Of a DNA stretch of 64,000 bases, positions 1 to 10,744 are shown in pieces (positions within the stretch are counted from its first letter, which is position 1; each line of letters opens with the position of its first letter). Where the stretch lies: positions 459,501 through 523,500 of the forward strand of contig JAGYXB010000283.1 in assembly GCA_022495005.1 (NCBI GenBank), in the 5' to 3' direction. The notes under the pieces are model-generated. The model saw only the letters and a list, made by a program, of their open reading frames with translations. It made no database searches and had not been told where the DNA came from. This DNA is from Rhyacophila brunnea. Lineage: Eukaryota; Arthropoda; Insecta; Trichoptera; Rhyacophilidae. A program made the translations under genes and the position numbers.

Positions 1-672
1 AACATAATCCCGAAGATTTTGGGATTGATTTTTTTATCAATTTTTATGGAAAATAAAATAAAAACGAAAATATAAGAGAAAAAATACTTTTAATAACAAA
101 TAACTAAATTAGAAATAAACTGAGTTTGAATGAAGTTTGATTTATACCCATATGTAAGTTGCCGATTCATTTTATTTTTTCACATAAATTAATAAAAATG
201 AGAAAGATTGGAAAAAAACAATGCTTCGCACTTTTAACAAAGCAATTCCACCATGATCTCATACGTTTTACGGCAGTTTCATATTTGGCTGACTAATTAG
301 ATTTATGAAGCGGAAAGGCCATACACCACGATTTGCTTTTTTTTTGAAATCTCGCTAACCCATTCATTAAGTCTTTACTATCATAAACAGCAATCTCATA
401 TTAAATTCACATTAGGTATTATGTATATTAAAATATTATTTACTCCATTAAACTTATGTATCTTCAAGATTGAACGTACACAATATTAACAATGAAAATG
501 TCTTAAATTGTATAAATTATACTAGATTTATTTTTGACCGATTTTATCAATGTTATTTGTAAATATAAAAAAAAAATATATTAACTATGGAAAAAATGCC
601 AAACCCGGGACCAGTCCCGGGATCCCGGGATTGTCAGGATTTTGGCTCGGGATTGGATTCCCTACTTGTGAC
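1..672. repeat. Partial GGGATT/CCCGGG-rich repeat, cut by window start
   Basis: AT-rich DNA with a GC-rich palindromic patch near 603-630 (CCCGGGATCCCGGGATT) and CGGGATT words close to both the window start and position 650. This resembles the MITE at 16.8-17.4 kb, which is also built of short CGGGATT/CTCGAG palindromes. The left end is outside the window, so the boundary and class are uncertain. No coding signal is seen. Confidence 0.35.
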
Positions 673-920
673 GAAGCCGGGTACTTCAATTAGTAATTTA
701 TATTTAAAAGTATATTAATTGATCGATAAGTATCTCAAAACTCACTGAACTGTTCAGGGTAGCAGATGGTCCGACCTCCGCTAGGGGACGGCACAATAAT
801 AAGAATATTATTATATAACATACATAATTTTTGAAAACACTTTAAATACAGAAAAAATTTCATACTCCAAATCATAATTCAAATTTTAATGATAAAATAA
901 CCAATACTACTAATACTTCA

Positions 921-1152
921 CAATGCTCGATCCTTACAGGATCATAAATGGGCCTCGACAAAGTGGAAGTTGTATTAACAGATTTTGTTTTTACGAGAAA
1001 TGGATGTTAGCCACTTGCTCAACCTATAAGGTGCATACTCTGAATACAAACATACATTTGAACACAATATATGTATTTGCCAGACCCAGGATTCGAACTT
1101 GGCACCCACGCCATTATAAGCTGACGCTTAAGCCACTCAGCCATTGTGGACA
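921..1152 (-). repeat. SINE A copy 1 (tRNA-derived), left arm of palindrome
   Basis: On the minus strand it begins with a tRNA-like head: A-box-like TGGCTGAGTGGCTTAAGC and B-box-like AGTTCGAATCCTGGG. The family body follows (GTTGAGCAAGTGGCTAAC, then TTTCTCGTAAAAACAAAATC) and then the terminal GAGGCCCA...GATCCT...GGATC hairpin. The head is closest to Leu/Ser-type tRNA genes in its A box but lacks a proper anticodon/variable arm, so it is a SINE head and not a tRNA gene. Confidence 0.85.
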
Positions 1153-1196
1153 CAAAAATAACCATTTAATAATATTATTTAATTAATTACTTTTTT

Positions 1197-1350
1197 ATTC
1201 AACGAATAATTCGCAAGTTTTAAAAATGTAACATTCGAATTATTAAACATACATTACTTTTGAAAACAATTCTGAGAAAATATATTAAAACGAATAGAAA
1301 GAAACTTTTTGAAAAAAGTAGGACCCCCGCAGGAATCGATCCTGCACGTA
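1197..1350 (-). repeat. SINE B copy 1, left arm of palindrome
   Basis: Minus-strand copy of the second SINE family. A B-box-like segment (reverse of GGAATCGATCCTGC at 1331) is joined to the body TTTTGAAAACA...ATGTATGTTTAATAATTCG and an end rich in ATTCGTTGAATAAA. It is truncated just past the B box, so no A box remains on this arm. Confidence 0.75.
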
Positions 1351-1399
1351 ATACTCTCTGAAGCGTTTTTCTAATAGAGCAAAGAGTATTATAAGAGCT

Positions 1400-1655
1400 A
1401 TTAGTTAAAGTTTATCGTAATTAAGTATGGTACCTTTAGCATAGTGGTCTATGTGCGTGGGCGCGAAACCCAAGAGATGCAGTTTCGATTGCAGCGGGGT
1501 GTCTTACTTTTTTCAAATAGATTTTTTTCTATTGGTTTTAATATATTTTCTCAGAAGTGTTTTCAAAAGTTATGTATGTTCAATAATTAGAATGTTACAT
1601 TCTTAAATCTTATGAATTATTCATTGGATAAAAAAAGTAATGAATTAAATATTAT
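1400..1655 (+). repeat. SINE B copy 2, right arm of palindrome
   Basis: A tRNA-like head holds an A-box-like TTTAGCATAGTGGTC near 1435-1450 and a degenerate B box (AGTTTCGATTGC) near 1481. The family B body follows (TCTATTGGTTTTAATATATT, TTCTCAGAAGTGTTTTCAAA, TGAATTATTCATTGGATAAA). The same body occurs at 9.0-9.4 kb and 21.3-21.5 kb. A conserved stretch, TAGTTAAAGTTTATCGT, lies 5' of the A box, so the unit starts upstream of the tRNA-like part. Confidence 0.75.
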
Positions 1656-1672
1656 TATTTAATGGTTAGTTT

Positions 1673-1908
1673 CCTACAATGGCTGAGTGGCTTAAACGTC
1701 GGCTTATAATGACGTGGGTCTCAGGTTCGAATCCTGGGTCTGACAAATACATAATATACATACTGTTTAAATTTATGATTGAATTCAGAGTTATGCACCT
1801 TATTGGTTGAGCAAGTGGCTAACATCCATTTCTCGTAAAAACAAAATCTGTTAATACAACTTCCACTTTGTCGAGGCCCATTTATGATCATGTAAGGAAC
1901 GAACATTG
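1673..1908 (+). repeat. SINE A copy 2, right arm of palindrome
   Basis: Plus-strand SINE A: A box ATGGCTGAGTGGCTTAAACG, B box GGTTCGAATCCTGGG, body TTGGTTGAGCAAGTGG...TTTCTCGTAAAAACAAAATC and terminal TCGAGGCCCATTTATGATC. Shares copy-specific changes with copy 1 (CTTTGTCGAGGCCCA), supporting an inverted duplication. Confidence 0.85.
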
Positions 1909-1980
1909 TGAAGTATTAGTAGTATTGGTTATTTTATCACTAAAATTTGAATTATGATTTGGAGTATGAAATTTTTTCTG

Positions 1981-2888
1981 ATGTAGTAAAAATATTTTTC
2001 AATGTGTAATTCGTAAAATCGAGTCTAATTTTCGGTGGAGTCATAATATCGAATCTCGATTTGATATACCTACATAAAAAATGATCACTTGAAAATTTTA
2101 TAATTTAATAAAAAAAATTGTACTTCTTTTGTTTCATTCGTTTGACGTTTGCTATGCGAAAAGGTATCTCAAAGCTCTGCTTTTTTATGTTTCACTGATA
2201 CTTTTACACTTAAAGCTAAAATTTTAGTAGCACCTACTTGTAATACAGACTCGTAAATTATTAATAAAAATATAACTATAAAAATAAATAAAAACTTTAC
2301 AATGCCAGTTTATCTATTCATGAAGCTTTTATTAGGTTGTTAAAAGTGTAATGGCCATCTAAATTATGAGAGTTAAAACACGTTTAGTGAGTAATAACAG
2401 ATAATTTTAAAACTTCAGAAGTAGTGTTCGAAATCATTTCTCAAATTGAATGGTAATAAATCCATAATTGGCTTTATTTCAAAAATCAAGTTAAAAATAA
2501 TTTTGTCGCAACGTGAAAGCTTCTATTCGTCGTAACTCGTTATTTCTAACGATGATTGTACAAACGATAAAGCTCCGCGTACATTGTCGAATAATTGCTT
2601 TTACGACATTTCAATTCGACGCAAATGAGTTCAATAAAAAGGGGTACTAATTAAAGGTAAGTTTGTCTTTCGCTTTTACATTTTTATTACATTGTATCAA
2701 TCAATAATTCTCATTGGATAATAATATTATGTTAATTTATGTAATTTCATAGATACTATATCATATAATATGATATATTAATATGTCCTAATTACTATAT
2801 AAATTCAGTATAATATTGTTATTAATTGTCAATTTTTGATTAAAAGCAAATGGATATTATTTATATATATATTATTAATACTATCCTT
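1981..2888. other. No gene seen; AT-rich
   Basis: AT-rich sequence without a convincing reading frame, RNA gene or recognised repeat. Confidence 0.5.
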
Positions 2889-3430
2889 TAGGCGTCGTGT
2901 ATACTCACCAAAGGTAAACACACACTGACAATGAACACTCTTAACTCTACCTTATATAAGTAAATCAATACAATAAAGTAGGTAAAATCTCCATTAACCA
3001 CCTATCTAGTCAGTGGTCACAAAAAATATAATAAACAAATTATGAAGTGTCAGTAAAAAACTTAATTAGTAAAAACCCTATCTTATTAAATAATAACAAT
3101 ACACTCGATAGCATATAATTATAATAAATCGTCAAAACCTAATAATAGATCATTATTCTTTATAAACAATAAAAATACTAAACTCAAGAGGTGTAAATCG
3201 TCAATTCTAAGAAAAATAATTATTGTAGTTAACTAATGAGATAGTAGTCTTTAATAATACTCTTACATGGTACCTACTTTTATAACATTATTTAAAAAAA
3301 AAACTATGCATATAAACTCGCTCAATATAATATATATGTATATACACATCTATATCTACATACCTAAATCCTCATCCATACGATCTCATACATACGGTAT
3401 AGTACAGAACTTGAATCCAATTGAATATAT
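2889..3430. repeat. Dispersed repeat X, copy 1
   Basis: Starts at AGGCGTCGTGTATACTCACC and aligns almost base for base with 5753-6255 over about 500 bp (shared CCAAAGGTAAACACACACTG, CACTCGATAG, TAATAGATCATTATTC), ending near a shared GTACAGA-CTTGAATCC. The copies are in direct orientation about 2.9 kb apart. No TIRs or ORF were found. Class unknown. Confidence 0.75.
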
Positions 3431-3625
3431 ATATTATATATTGGTTGAGCTAATTATTGTCGTTTTCATCCCTCCTACCTCAAATCCTTATTATTGTTGC
3501 AAGTCAGGGTGACCAGCAGTTACGGGTCATCAGTCAACAGTGATTGAATAACATTTAGTTACCTCAAGTTACCTCAAGACAACGGGCGCGTGTTGACTTG
3601 TTACAGCTAAGCCACCGTTTAATGA
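3431..3625. repeat. Dispersed repeat Y, copy 1 (fragment)
   Basis: CTCAAATCCTTATTATTGTTGCAAG, then GGGTCA-CAGTC and GGGCGCGTGTTGACTTG, match 35195-35365 (CGGACGCGTCCAGGCTTG) and more weakly 27.4-27.5 kb. It could be untranslated sequence of a retroelement, but nothing in it is diagnostic. Confidence 0.5.
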
Positions 3626-3959
3626 TTAATTAAATTATACACACTGATTCAAAAGTTATTCGTAATCTACGGCAGGGTCAACTTGATATAGAGTGGCCAT
3701 CGTAATTTCATACGATTGACCGCTCTTCTTAATAGCTACATAAGTATGAACCAAAGAGATAAACATAAACAAAATATTTCTAAAAGCTGTTTCAGGAATG
3801 GCACGCCATGATAATAAATAACAACAAAATAACATCGCTTATGTAAATTACATTATTGCTTATCGTTTAAATGAATTACCTACTTATTCTTATTAGTAGG
3901 TATTGCGGCGACCTTTTTATTTCGTCAAATTTCCAAGAATAAAAATAAAAGCGCGACCC

Positions 3960-4478
3960 TTAGGCATAAAGCCCACCAACGCAGAGCACGGTGCGCTCTC
4001 TACGAAGTAGGCCCCCTCCCACCCGCGCATTACCCTTCACTTATGTAATAAGGGGCTCAAGGAGCACAAAATAATTATTATTATCAGCGTCTCTCATAAC
4101 AAAGCAATAAAAATATTATTAAATTTATCGGGGCTTGTAATTATTATTCACGATGACATCATTATACCAGCGAAATATCGGACGCGCAATAACTAAACAA
4201 AGAGTTCACTGTTATTAAATAATAGCTTCTCGCCCGTCTATCGACGACGCTTCCAGGAGCGTGATTTTGCTTGCCTTGTTTAATGAATGGACTACGTTGT
4301 ATTTTCAATAATTCGTATCGCTGAGAAGTCAAAAAGCGATGAATCATGGGGCAGGCGGGCACAATGCGTCGTCAAGTCCAGTGTGCGCTGGCGTATTTGA
4401 TTACGTTGTATTTTCGATGATTCACATAGAATATGCGCGAGCGCCCCGCAAGTCCGCTTTAGTGGACTTTATGCCTTA
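3960..4478. mobile_element. Repeat P copy 1: ~520-bp terminal-inverted-repeat element
   Basis: The left end TTAGGCATAAAGCCCACC is mirrored by the right end (reads TAAGGCATAAAGTCCACT on the minus strand), giving imperfect TIRs of about 25 bp or more. A second copy is at 33707-34243. Internal landmarks shared by both: CTACGAAGTAGGCCCCCT, TATCGACGACGCTTCCAG, TTTGATTACGTTGTATTTTC. No transposase, so a non-autonomous DNA element. No clear TSD could be assigned. Confidence 0.65.
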
Positions 4479-5752
4479 AAGGTACGTGCACTATTTATAT
4501 ACAAACCCACTATGACTTTGCCATTTATTATTTTTATAGTGTACATATTATTATGTGAGTATGTCTAACAATCCATTGTATGTGCGATTTGATATTTCTA
4601 CTTTTTTTATGTAAATTTATAATATATCTTGAATCTTCTATTCTAATATTTTAAAATACATTCAAATTTTACCTATTTTGTTGGTGCATTTTATTATCTT
4701 TATAATTTATTATTGCTTTTATAAGCTGTAAATACTCATTTAACAAATAAATAAAATATTTCGGTTATAACCAGTTAGTATTTTTACCCCGGTTAATTGG
4801 AAGCCCTAATGGATTCATAATAAATCTAATACACATTTAAAATTAATAATTCACAGAACCGCGTCTATAGTATATTTATTCTATATCAATGTAATGAAAA
4901 TGCAGTGAAAGTCATTAATTTGATAGTATTCGATATTTGAATAATAATCAAAGTATTAATGTCATGTACATATTGTATTATAATGATTGATGGATTCATT
5001 TGTAGAATATGAATAATATAATTAGTATGCATTTCGGTATCCAAAGTAATTTATTTTTCATCGACGAAAACCATATAAAAAGATCTCGTTAAATCTTCCA
5101 AAAATGTCAAATTTTTCAATAACCTTCCATTGCTGGCTGCCAAGATATTTTCGTCGCAGAAGAAAATTTATCCGAAAGCAATAAATTATGTAGTATCGAT
5201 AAACACTGCCAAATTCTGTCTGAATATTTTACATTGCGCACTGGTCCGTATTATTGGCTGGTAATATCTGCCAACGCAATTGGAGAATATCACCAATCTT
5301 ACTTCACATACGAAATGAATAGAAAATGGTGCCAAAACTAATTTATATAGATACATGCATTCACTCTTTTGGATAGTGTCAATGCATTTTAACTTTTAAA
5401 CGGTGCCAAAAAGGGATTGTTTCAAATATATATTTCGTATATTTTTGAAGTCATACTTCTTTTGGGGCGTTTGGTAGAGAGTGAAATTATTGAGAGCCTT
5501 TACGAAAGTAATTGACAGTGTGAAGTGAGCTGCGAATCTGTCAGTTGTATACAAACGCAAGTTTGAAAGTACAATTATTCCGTTGCCTAGGAAACGAATT
5601 TATTATTGTTGGCCAAAATAAAATAAAAACAACGAGAAATAACTACATAATATATAATTTATTTACTGATATAAAATTTTAATGGATTCAAACTTTGTCC
5701 TATTCCATTTATGTCGTTTTTTGCGACCCGGGTTTTGCTTTTTGGCATCTTC
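4479..5752. other. No gene seen; AT-rich
   Basis: AT-rich sequence. A short motif near 5452 (CATACTTCTTTTGGGGCG) resembles one near 22760 and hints at another degraded element. No supported coding region. Confidence 0.4.
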
Positions 5753-6255
5753 AGGCGTCGTGTACACTCACCAAAGGTAAACACACACTGACAACGAACA
5801 CTCTTAATTCTACCTTATATAGTAAATCAATACAATAAAGTAGGTAAAAACTCCATTACCTACCTATCCAGTCAGAGGTCACAAAAATACAATTAACAAA
5901 TTATAAATAGTTGAAGTGTCAGTAAAAAACCTAATTAGTAAAAACCCTATCTTATTATAACAATACACTCGATAGTATATTATTATAATAAATCGTCAAT
6001 ATCTAATAATAGATCATTATTCTTTATAAACAATAAAAATTCCATACTCAAGAGGTGATAGATATAATATATATATATATATATATAGAAGATAATTAAT
6101 GGAGTTAACTAATGAGATATTAGTCTTTAATAATACTCTTACATGGTCCCTACTTTTAGAACATTATTTTTAAAAAACTATACTTATAAACTCGCTTTAT
6201 ATAATATATATAACTCACCTAATATATACAGGAATAGTACAGAGCTTGAATCCAT
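5753..6255. repeat. Dispersed repeat X, copy 2
   Basis: Direct-orientation copy of 2889-3430, starting AGGCGTCGTGTACACTCACC. Contains an internal (AT)n expansion near 6065-6085 absent from copy 1. Confidence 0.75.
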
Positions 6256-6385
6256 TAGAATTTAAATTCAAATTCCATCAAGTAACTTCGTTCGATAGTA
6301 TTAATATTACTGATATAAGTTAAATTGTATAGAGATAAACCAGTGCCACTCCAATAAGCGGCCCTCCTTCGTTCTAGTTTTTGTA

Positions 6386-7165
6386 ATGCCGAAGACTAAT
6401 GCGGAAAATCGTCGGCACTATCGATTGCGAAAAAAAATCTAAACATGCAGCTAAACTTCAACCAGGAGTTTCTGTGCGAATTCAAAAAACCATGACACCA
6501 GCAGTATGCATGCGAATTTATAGACTACGAAAGAAAAACATTAAAATGGCTTTGAATGAAAATGAGTATTTTTTTTTTAGAATTATTAATCACCTTGTCC
6601 TTGTTTTTTCGTACAAGGTGGTTGTTAGTAATTTTGAACAATCACAAACACCCAGGCTTTGAGAAAAACACATTCATGTTGTGTGTCCTGACCGGGAATC
6701 GAACCCAGGAACTCTCGGGTAGAAGGCAAGCGGCTAACGCACTGCACCGTGAGAGCCGCCAAAAATGAGTCATTAAAATCACGGATCTTCTACTAATTAT
6801 TGTCATACAACATTGAAAACTGCTGCACTTTCATCAACAGACAATCATCAACGGTCAGAGAAAAACCAACCACCAATTGACACGTCACAGATACATCAAG
6901 TTGCTATGAAACAAAACTCATTTTTGCCATACAGCGGTTATAATCGATTCAGAAGTGCCCATGATGAATTAAAAAAAAACTCATTCAAATAATTCATTTG
7001 TACATGCGTGTTCCGTATGTGATACGTTGTGGTTCAAATACGATTTAAAACTTCCATCTTCTGGACATAAAGAAATGTTATCCAAGATTATACCTAATAT
7101 TATATCTGAAGCACAATATTAAACTATGCACCACATGTGTTCAAGCATTAAATAAATATAATCAA
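6386..7165 (+). pseudogene. Broken Helitron-type replicase/helicase N-terminal region
   Basis: An ATG at 6386 opens MPKTNAENRRHYRLRKK, the basic arginine-rich start typical of Helitron-encoded proteins. A one-base shift in the following A-run moves to the frame read from 6399 (ending ...YRLRKKNIKMALNENE). SINE C interrupts it at 6568-6761. Past the SINE the frame resumes with HQVAMKQNSFLPYSGYN around 6890-6960, then after another shift CSVCDTLWFKYDLKLPS near 7010-7060, and after a third shift KLCTTCVQALNKYNQIK near 7125-7170. The paired C-x2-C ... C-x2-C with LWF/KYDL matches the zinc-finger-like segment (DUF6570 type) in Helitron/PIF1-like helicase ORFs. That family link is from memory of the pattern. 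No Rep or helicase motif follows; the sequence runs straight into repeat Q. Confidence 0.6.
6568..6761 (-). repeat. SINE C copy 1 with 9-bp TSD
   Basis: Minus-strand tRNA-derived SINE of 194 bp. The head reads GGCGGCTCTCACGGTGCAGTG (A-box region) and GGTTCGATTCCCGG (B box). The body contains GTGTTTTTCTCAAAGCC-type and ACAACCACCTTGTACGA segments and ends in an A-rich tail (T-run at 6569). AAAATGAGT at 6559-6567 is repeated at 6762-6770 as TSD. It sits inside the Helitron-type reading frame, so it is younger than that copy. Confidence 0.9.
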
Positions 7166-7620
7166 ATAAAAAAAGATAAAAAGAACTTTTTATATACAAC
7201 GTTTTTAAATTTTCTGTTGAATCATCTAAACTTGACTTGACTAGCTTAAACAATCAAAAAAATTTGTACTTGATAGAAATAATACTGAAATGTCATTTTA
7301 CATTTCATATTGATTTCCATAGTAACGCACGTATATATTAATAATTTAGTTAGTACCCCTAGCAACCAATTATAGTGGATTGGATTACGGATTTCTTCGG
7401 AAATAACTTTTCATACAAATCAGAATTTCATGAAAATCTGCTTAAAGATGGCTAAAAGTATTAAAATAATGCATTGGTATTGTGTTCTCATGTATTCTAA
7501 AAGTATCAAATGTCTAGCTAGTCTGGAAGTTAGTTAAAAATCGATTGCAAGATTTGTACTGGACAAACTACCACCGGACAAACAAGAATACGAGCTAATG
7601 AAAACGTTGTAAAATAGTAT
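7165..7620 (-). repeat. Repeat Q copy 1 (inverted relative to copy 2)
   Basis: Begins AAAAGAACTTTTTATATACAAC and ends AATGAAAACGTTGTAAAA. On the minus strand it matches 8170-8660, 28350-28840, 34270-34775 and 50.3-50.7 kb. Landmarks include GACTTGACTAGCTTAAAC, AATCGATTGCAAGATTTGTAC and ATTTCTTC-GAAATAACTTTTC. Non-coding. Its ends share ACAACGTTTTTA as a possible short terminal inverted repeat. Confidence 0.75.
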
Positions 7621-8169
7621 ACCATTAATGCCAAAGTACCGGTTTCAAATTTCTAGAAATAACTCATGATCTACCAGCGTTGGATTTAATTTCGGAAAGG
7701 CTTATATCACCACATATTCCTTTCATGCAGATCAGAGAAATATGAATGATCAATACAGTATTTATTTTATCGTATTTTCTACTTATTTGTTTTGTTACGC
7801 CAAACAAATATAACTTCTAACGCGCATACTATAAGTACACGCACCGATTTTTTTTTATGGCCACTCGGTTTTTAGTCATTAGAAATGGTTGGTAGTATTT
7901 CAAGTTCTCCTCAATAGTGGTTAGATTTTTGATAGAACCTTATTCTTCCGTTATGTAGATCTTCAACCCGAAACTAACATAATCTGAAATCATACACGTA
8001 AATGAAATTGATTGTGACATATCTGTCGTCGCCCGTTGACCATCCTTCCTCCTCCAGTCTTTTCCCTATTTGTCATTGCTCTAAGCAGGGGTAGAATATT
8101 GTTGAAATCAAATCACTCTTTGAGATTATTCTTCTAGTGGATTTTTCTTCAACTAGTGCGTTGCTTACG
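7621..8169. other. Spacer between inverted Q copies, with a fragment of repeat K
   Basis: No gene is seen. About 7760-7850 (TTGTTTTGTTACGCCAAACA ... CGCGCATACT ... CACCGATTTTTTTT) matches the ends of the repeat K copies at 23.5 and 44.5 kb. Confidence 0.5.
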
Positions 8170-8660
8170 GGATATTTTCCATTTTTATTACAACGTTTTT
8201 ATTAGGTCGTATTCTTATTTTTGTCCGGTGGTTGTTTGTGCTGTACAAATTTTGCAATCGATTTTTAACTAACTTTCCGACTAGCTAGATAATTGAAACT
8301 TTTAGAATATATTAAAACACGATGCCAATGCATTTTTAAATACTTTTAGCCATTTTTAAGTAGAATTAAATTCATTTTCAGTTAATTCTGTTTTGTATTA
8401 AAAGTTATTTCGGAAGAAATCCCTAATCCAATCCACTATTATTGGTTGCTAGGGTCCTAACAACTAAATTATTAACATATACGTGCGTTACTATGGAAAT
8501 CAATATGAGTGTCAAAATGACATTTCAGTATTATTTCTATCAAATACAATTTGTTTGATCGTTTAAGCTAGTCAAGTCAAGTTTATATGATTCAATAGAA
8601 AATTTAAAAACGTTGTATATAAAAAGTTCTTTTTATCTTGTAATTATTATTGATGAGGTG
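8170..8660 (+). repeat. Repeat Q copy 2
   Basis: Starts ACAACGTTTTTATTAGGTCG, ends AAAAAGTTCTTTTTATCTTG. Forms a large inverted repeat with copy 1 across about 550 bp of different sequence. Confidence 0.75.
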
Positions 8661-8805
8661 CGGCCTGTTACGACTTTATGTTAATTGAATTCTTGCATTT
8701 AAATAAAGAACTCATGGAAAATCATATATAATAATGCAACATGATTATAAAAGTAATGTTTAATACATATTTCATACTTCAAATAATATATACATTTTTA
8801 TTCAT

Positions 8806-8996
8806 ACGCCACGATGGCCGACCGGCTTAAGCGTCTAGCAAATACACATAATTATTGTTTTCCAATTTGTGTTTGAGTCAGAGTATGTACTTAATAGGTT
8901 GAGCAAGTGGCTAATATCCATTTATCGTAAAAACAAAAATCTTTTAATATAAACCTCCACTCCGTGGAGGCCCAAATGATATTATTAGGATCCACG
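8806..8996 (+). repeat. SINE A copy 3, B box deleted
   Basis: A-box part ATGGCCGACCGGCTTAAGCG is joined directly to the body TTTCCAATTTGTGTTTGAGTC ... TAGGTTGAGCAAGTGGC ... TCCGTGGAGGCCCA. The segment with the B box is missing, so the internal Pol III promoter is broken. Confidence 0.8.
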
Positions 8997-9031
8997 AATG
9001 AATAATGTATATATATATATATATATATATA

Positions 9032-9375
9032 CATAATTTTGAAAAACACTTTCTTAGAAATTATATAATAACCAATGGAAAAATTCTTTTTGAAAAAAGT
9101 AAGCCACCCCGGCAGGGAATCAAACCCTGGATCTCCTGGGTTGGATTTGGAAGAACGCTGATGAGTAGGTATTAAAAAGGCCAATGCAACGGACGGAGCG
9201 TAAACCCAGGAGATGCAGGGTTCGATTCTCTGCCGGAGTGGCTTACTTTTTTTCAAAAAGATTGTTTCTATTAGTAATAATATATTTTCTCAGAAAGTGT
9301 TTTTCAAAATTATGTATGTTCAATAATCAGAATGGTACATTTTTAAATATTGTGAATTATTCGTTGAATAAAATA
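9032..9375. repeat. SINE B head-to-head pair (copies 3 and 4)
   Basis: Minus-strand copy at about 9032-9142 and plus-strand copy at about 9146-9375, with tRNA-like heads facing each other. Left part: CATAATTTTGAAAAACAC ... GGCAGGGAATCAAACCCTGG. Right part: AAACCCAGGAGATGCAGGG, GTTCGATTCTCTGCC, body TTTCTCAGAAAGTGTTTTTC, end TGAATTATTCGTTGAATAAA. An (AT)n run (9007-9031) abuts the left end. Same head-to-head arrangement as at 1.2-1.65 kb. Confidence 0.75.
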
Positions 9376-9439
9376 AATAGTAATTATATATATATATTAT
9401 TTATTGGATCTATAATCAGATATTCCGAAAATTTGAAAC

Positions 9440-9605
9440 GTTTTTTTACGAGAAATGGATATTAGTCACTTGCTCAACTTATTAGGGCAATGCTATTCAC
9501 ATATTTAAATAAATATGTGAATTTGGCCAGACTCGGGATTCGAACACGAGACCCTCGACTTATCGACTTATCATGTGAATTAATTATAACTCAACCATTG
9601 TATGA
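9440..9605 (-). repeat. SINE A copy 4 (partial)
   Basis: Minus-strand SINE A: TTTACGAGAAATGGATATTAG, CACTTGCTCAACTTATTAG, B box as GGGATTCGAACACGAGACC, and an eroded A box. The 3' tail part is missing. Faces copy 3 across the SINE B pair. Confidence 0.7.
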
Positions 9606-10744
9606 ATGATTTGGATAGATAAGCGTTTTTGCTATTAGGTTATGATAATTTTACATATTTACACATGTAAACATGAAATGAAAAATATCTGATTTAATAA
9701 TAATTAGTCTTATTAACCCATATCAGCTTAAAGCTCACATTAAAGCTCAATGTATATATTTTATAAACATCTAAAAGTAGGTATATGGTAATGTGAAAAC
9801 TATTTCCAATCCAATTTATATTTATTTCTTATTATATTCTTGTTTATTATTGAGTAGGTACCTTGATTATATTACTTATTATCTACGAGACTGACCCAAC
9901 TATCAAATGAATACGTTGTTATTTTCATAAAATATATGCCACAGTCTATTAATAGTGTGCTTGTTCATTATAATAAGACAAGTTATATCTGCGACATGTT
10001 TCCTTGCTGAGATTTTTTGTCCAGGATTATTATGATTCAAATGCTACGCGACTATCTCGTAGCACTTTAGCATCGTCGTAGCACCATCGTAGCACCGTAG
10101 CAAAGTGTCCTTCGTTTTTTTATCTTGCTCTTCAAAGAACCCACTTGCCATGACGTCCGTTTCGTATGAATAAGCTACTACAGAGGTTCCCAACAGCGTG
10201 GCCGTACGGGTAAATTTATGCTCATTCGTTACGAAATATCACTCAATGTTTTTGATTTTTTGAAGAAGAATTTTCTTAATTTATGCAATTTATTATGCAC
10301 ATGGTATTGGTATTTGCCACATCTACATATTTATTGAAACCTATCGTTTTAAATGCGGTAGAAAAAAATGCTGAGGCTCAATACCCGGTGTAGCAACACA
10401 ATACATTTACGTGGTTTTATCAGAGCCAGGATGTTTGCGATTGTTTAATTTCTATTACAACATATACTACTCGTACCTTTAACTAAATAACTATTACTAT
10501 GATTGGCTACTCAGAGCTGGTTGTAATTCTAAAAAAATCTAAAAAACTTCTTCTTATAGTCCCATCCCCTTACGGAGGTCGGCCTGTCTTACAGTGGCGA
10601 AGACTCCATACTAGGCGATTATTAAAAGCCTACTTTCTTAAGAAAAATATTTTTTAATTGCATATTGACATATTTATATACTTAATCACTTCATTATTTT
10701 ATGTTACGAGTATATAAAAATAATTTATTTTGCCAACGAGAGCT
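9606..10744. other. No gene seen; contains CGTAGCAC mini-repeat
   Basis: At 10058-10104 the word CGTAGCAC and close variants recur about four times in imperfect tandem. Near 10182 CAGAGGTTCCCAACAGCGTG resembles a hAT terminus, but no matching right end was found. The rest is AT-rich. Confidence 0.4.

Larger units (their letters stand above)
849..1980. repeat. Composite inverted repeat (~1.1 kb) of SINE A and SINE B units
   Basis: The sequence from 849 rightwards reappears as reverse complement ending at 1980. The order is flank, SINE A(-), SINE B(-), short centre, SINE B(+), SINE A(+), flank. The unique flanks also match in inverted orientation (CATACTCCAAATCATAATTC at 861 against its complement near 1960). 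So the palindrome is one inverted duplication rather than four independent SINE insertions. The centre lies near 1390-1430. The arms have diverged by substitutions and small indels. Confidence 0.8.

Noticed and set aside
1440..1505. tRNA gene
   Set aside because: A- and B-box-like segments are present, but the acceptor stem does not pair and the same sequence recurs with a SINE body.
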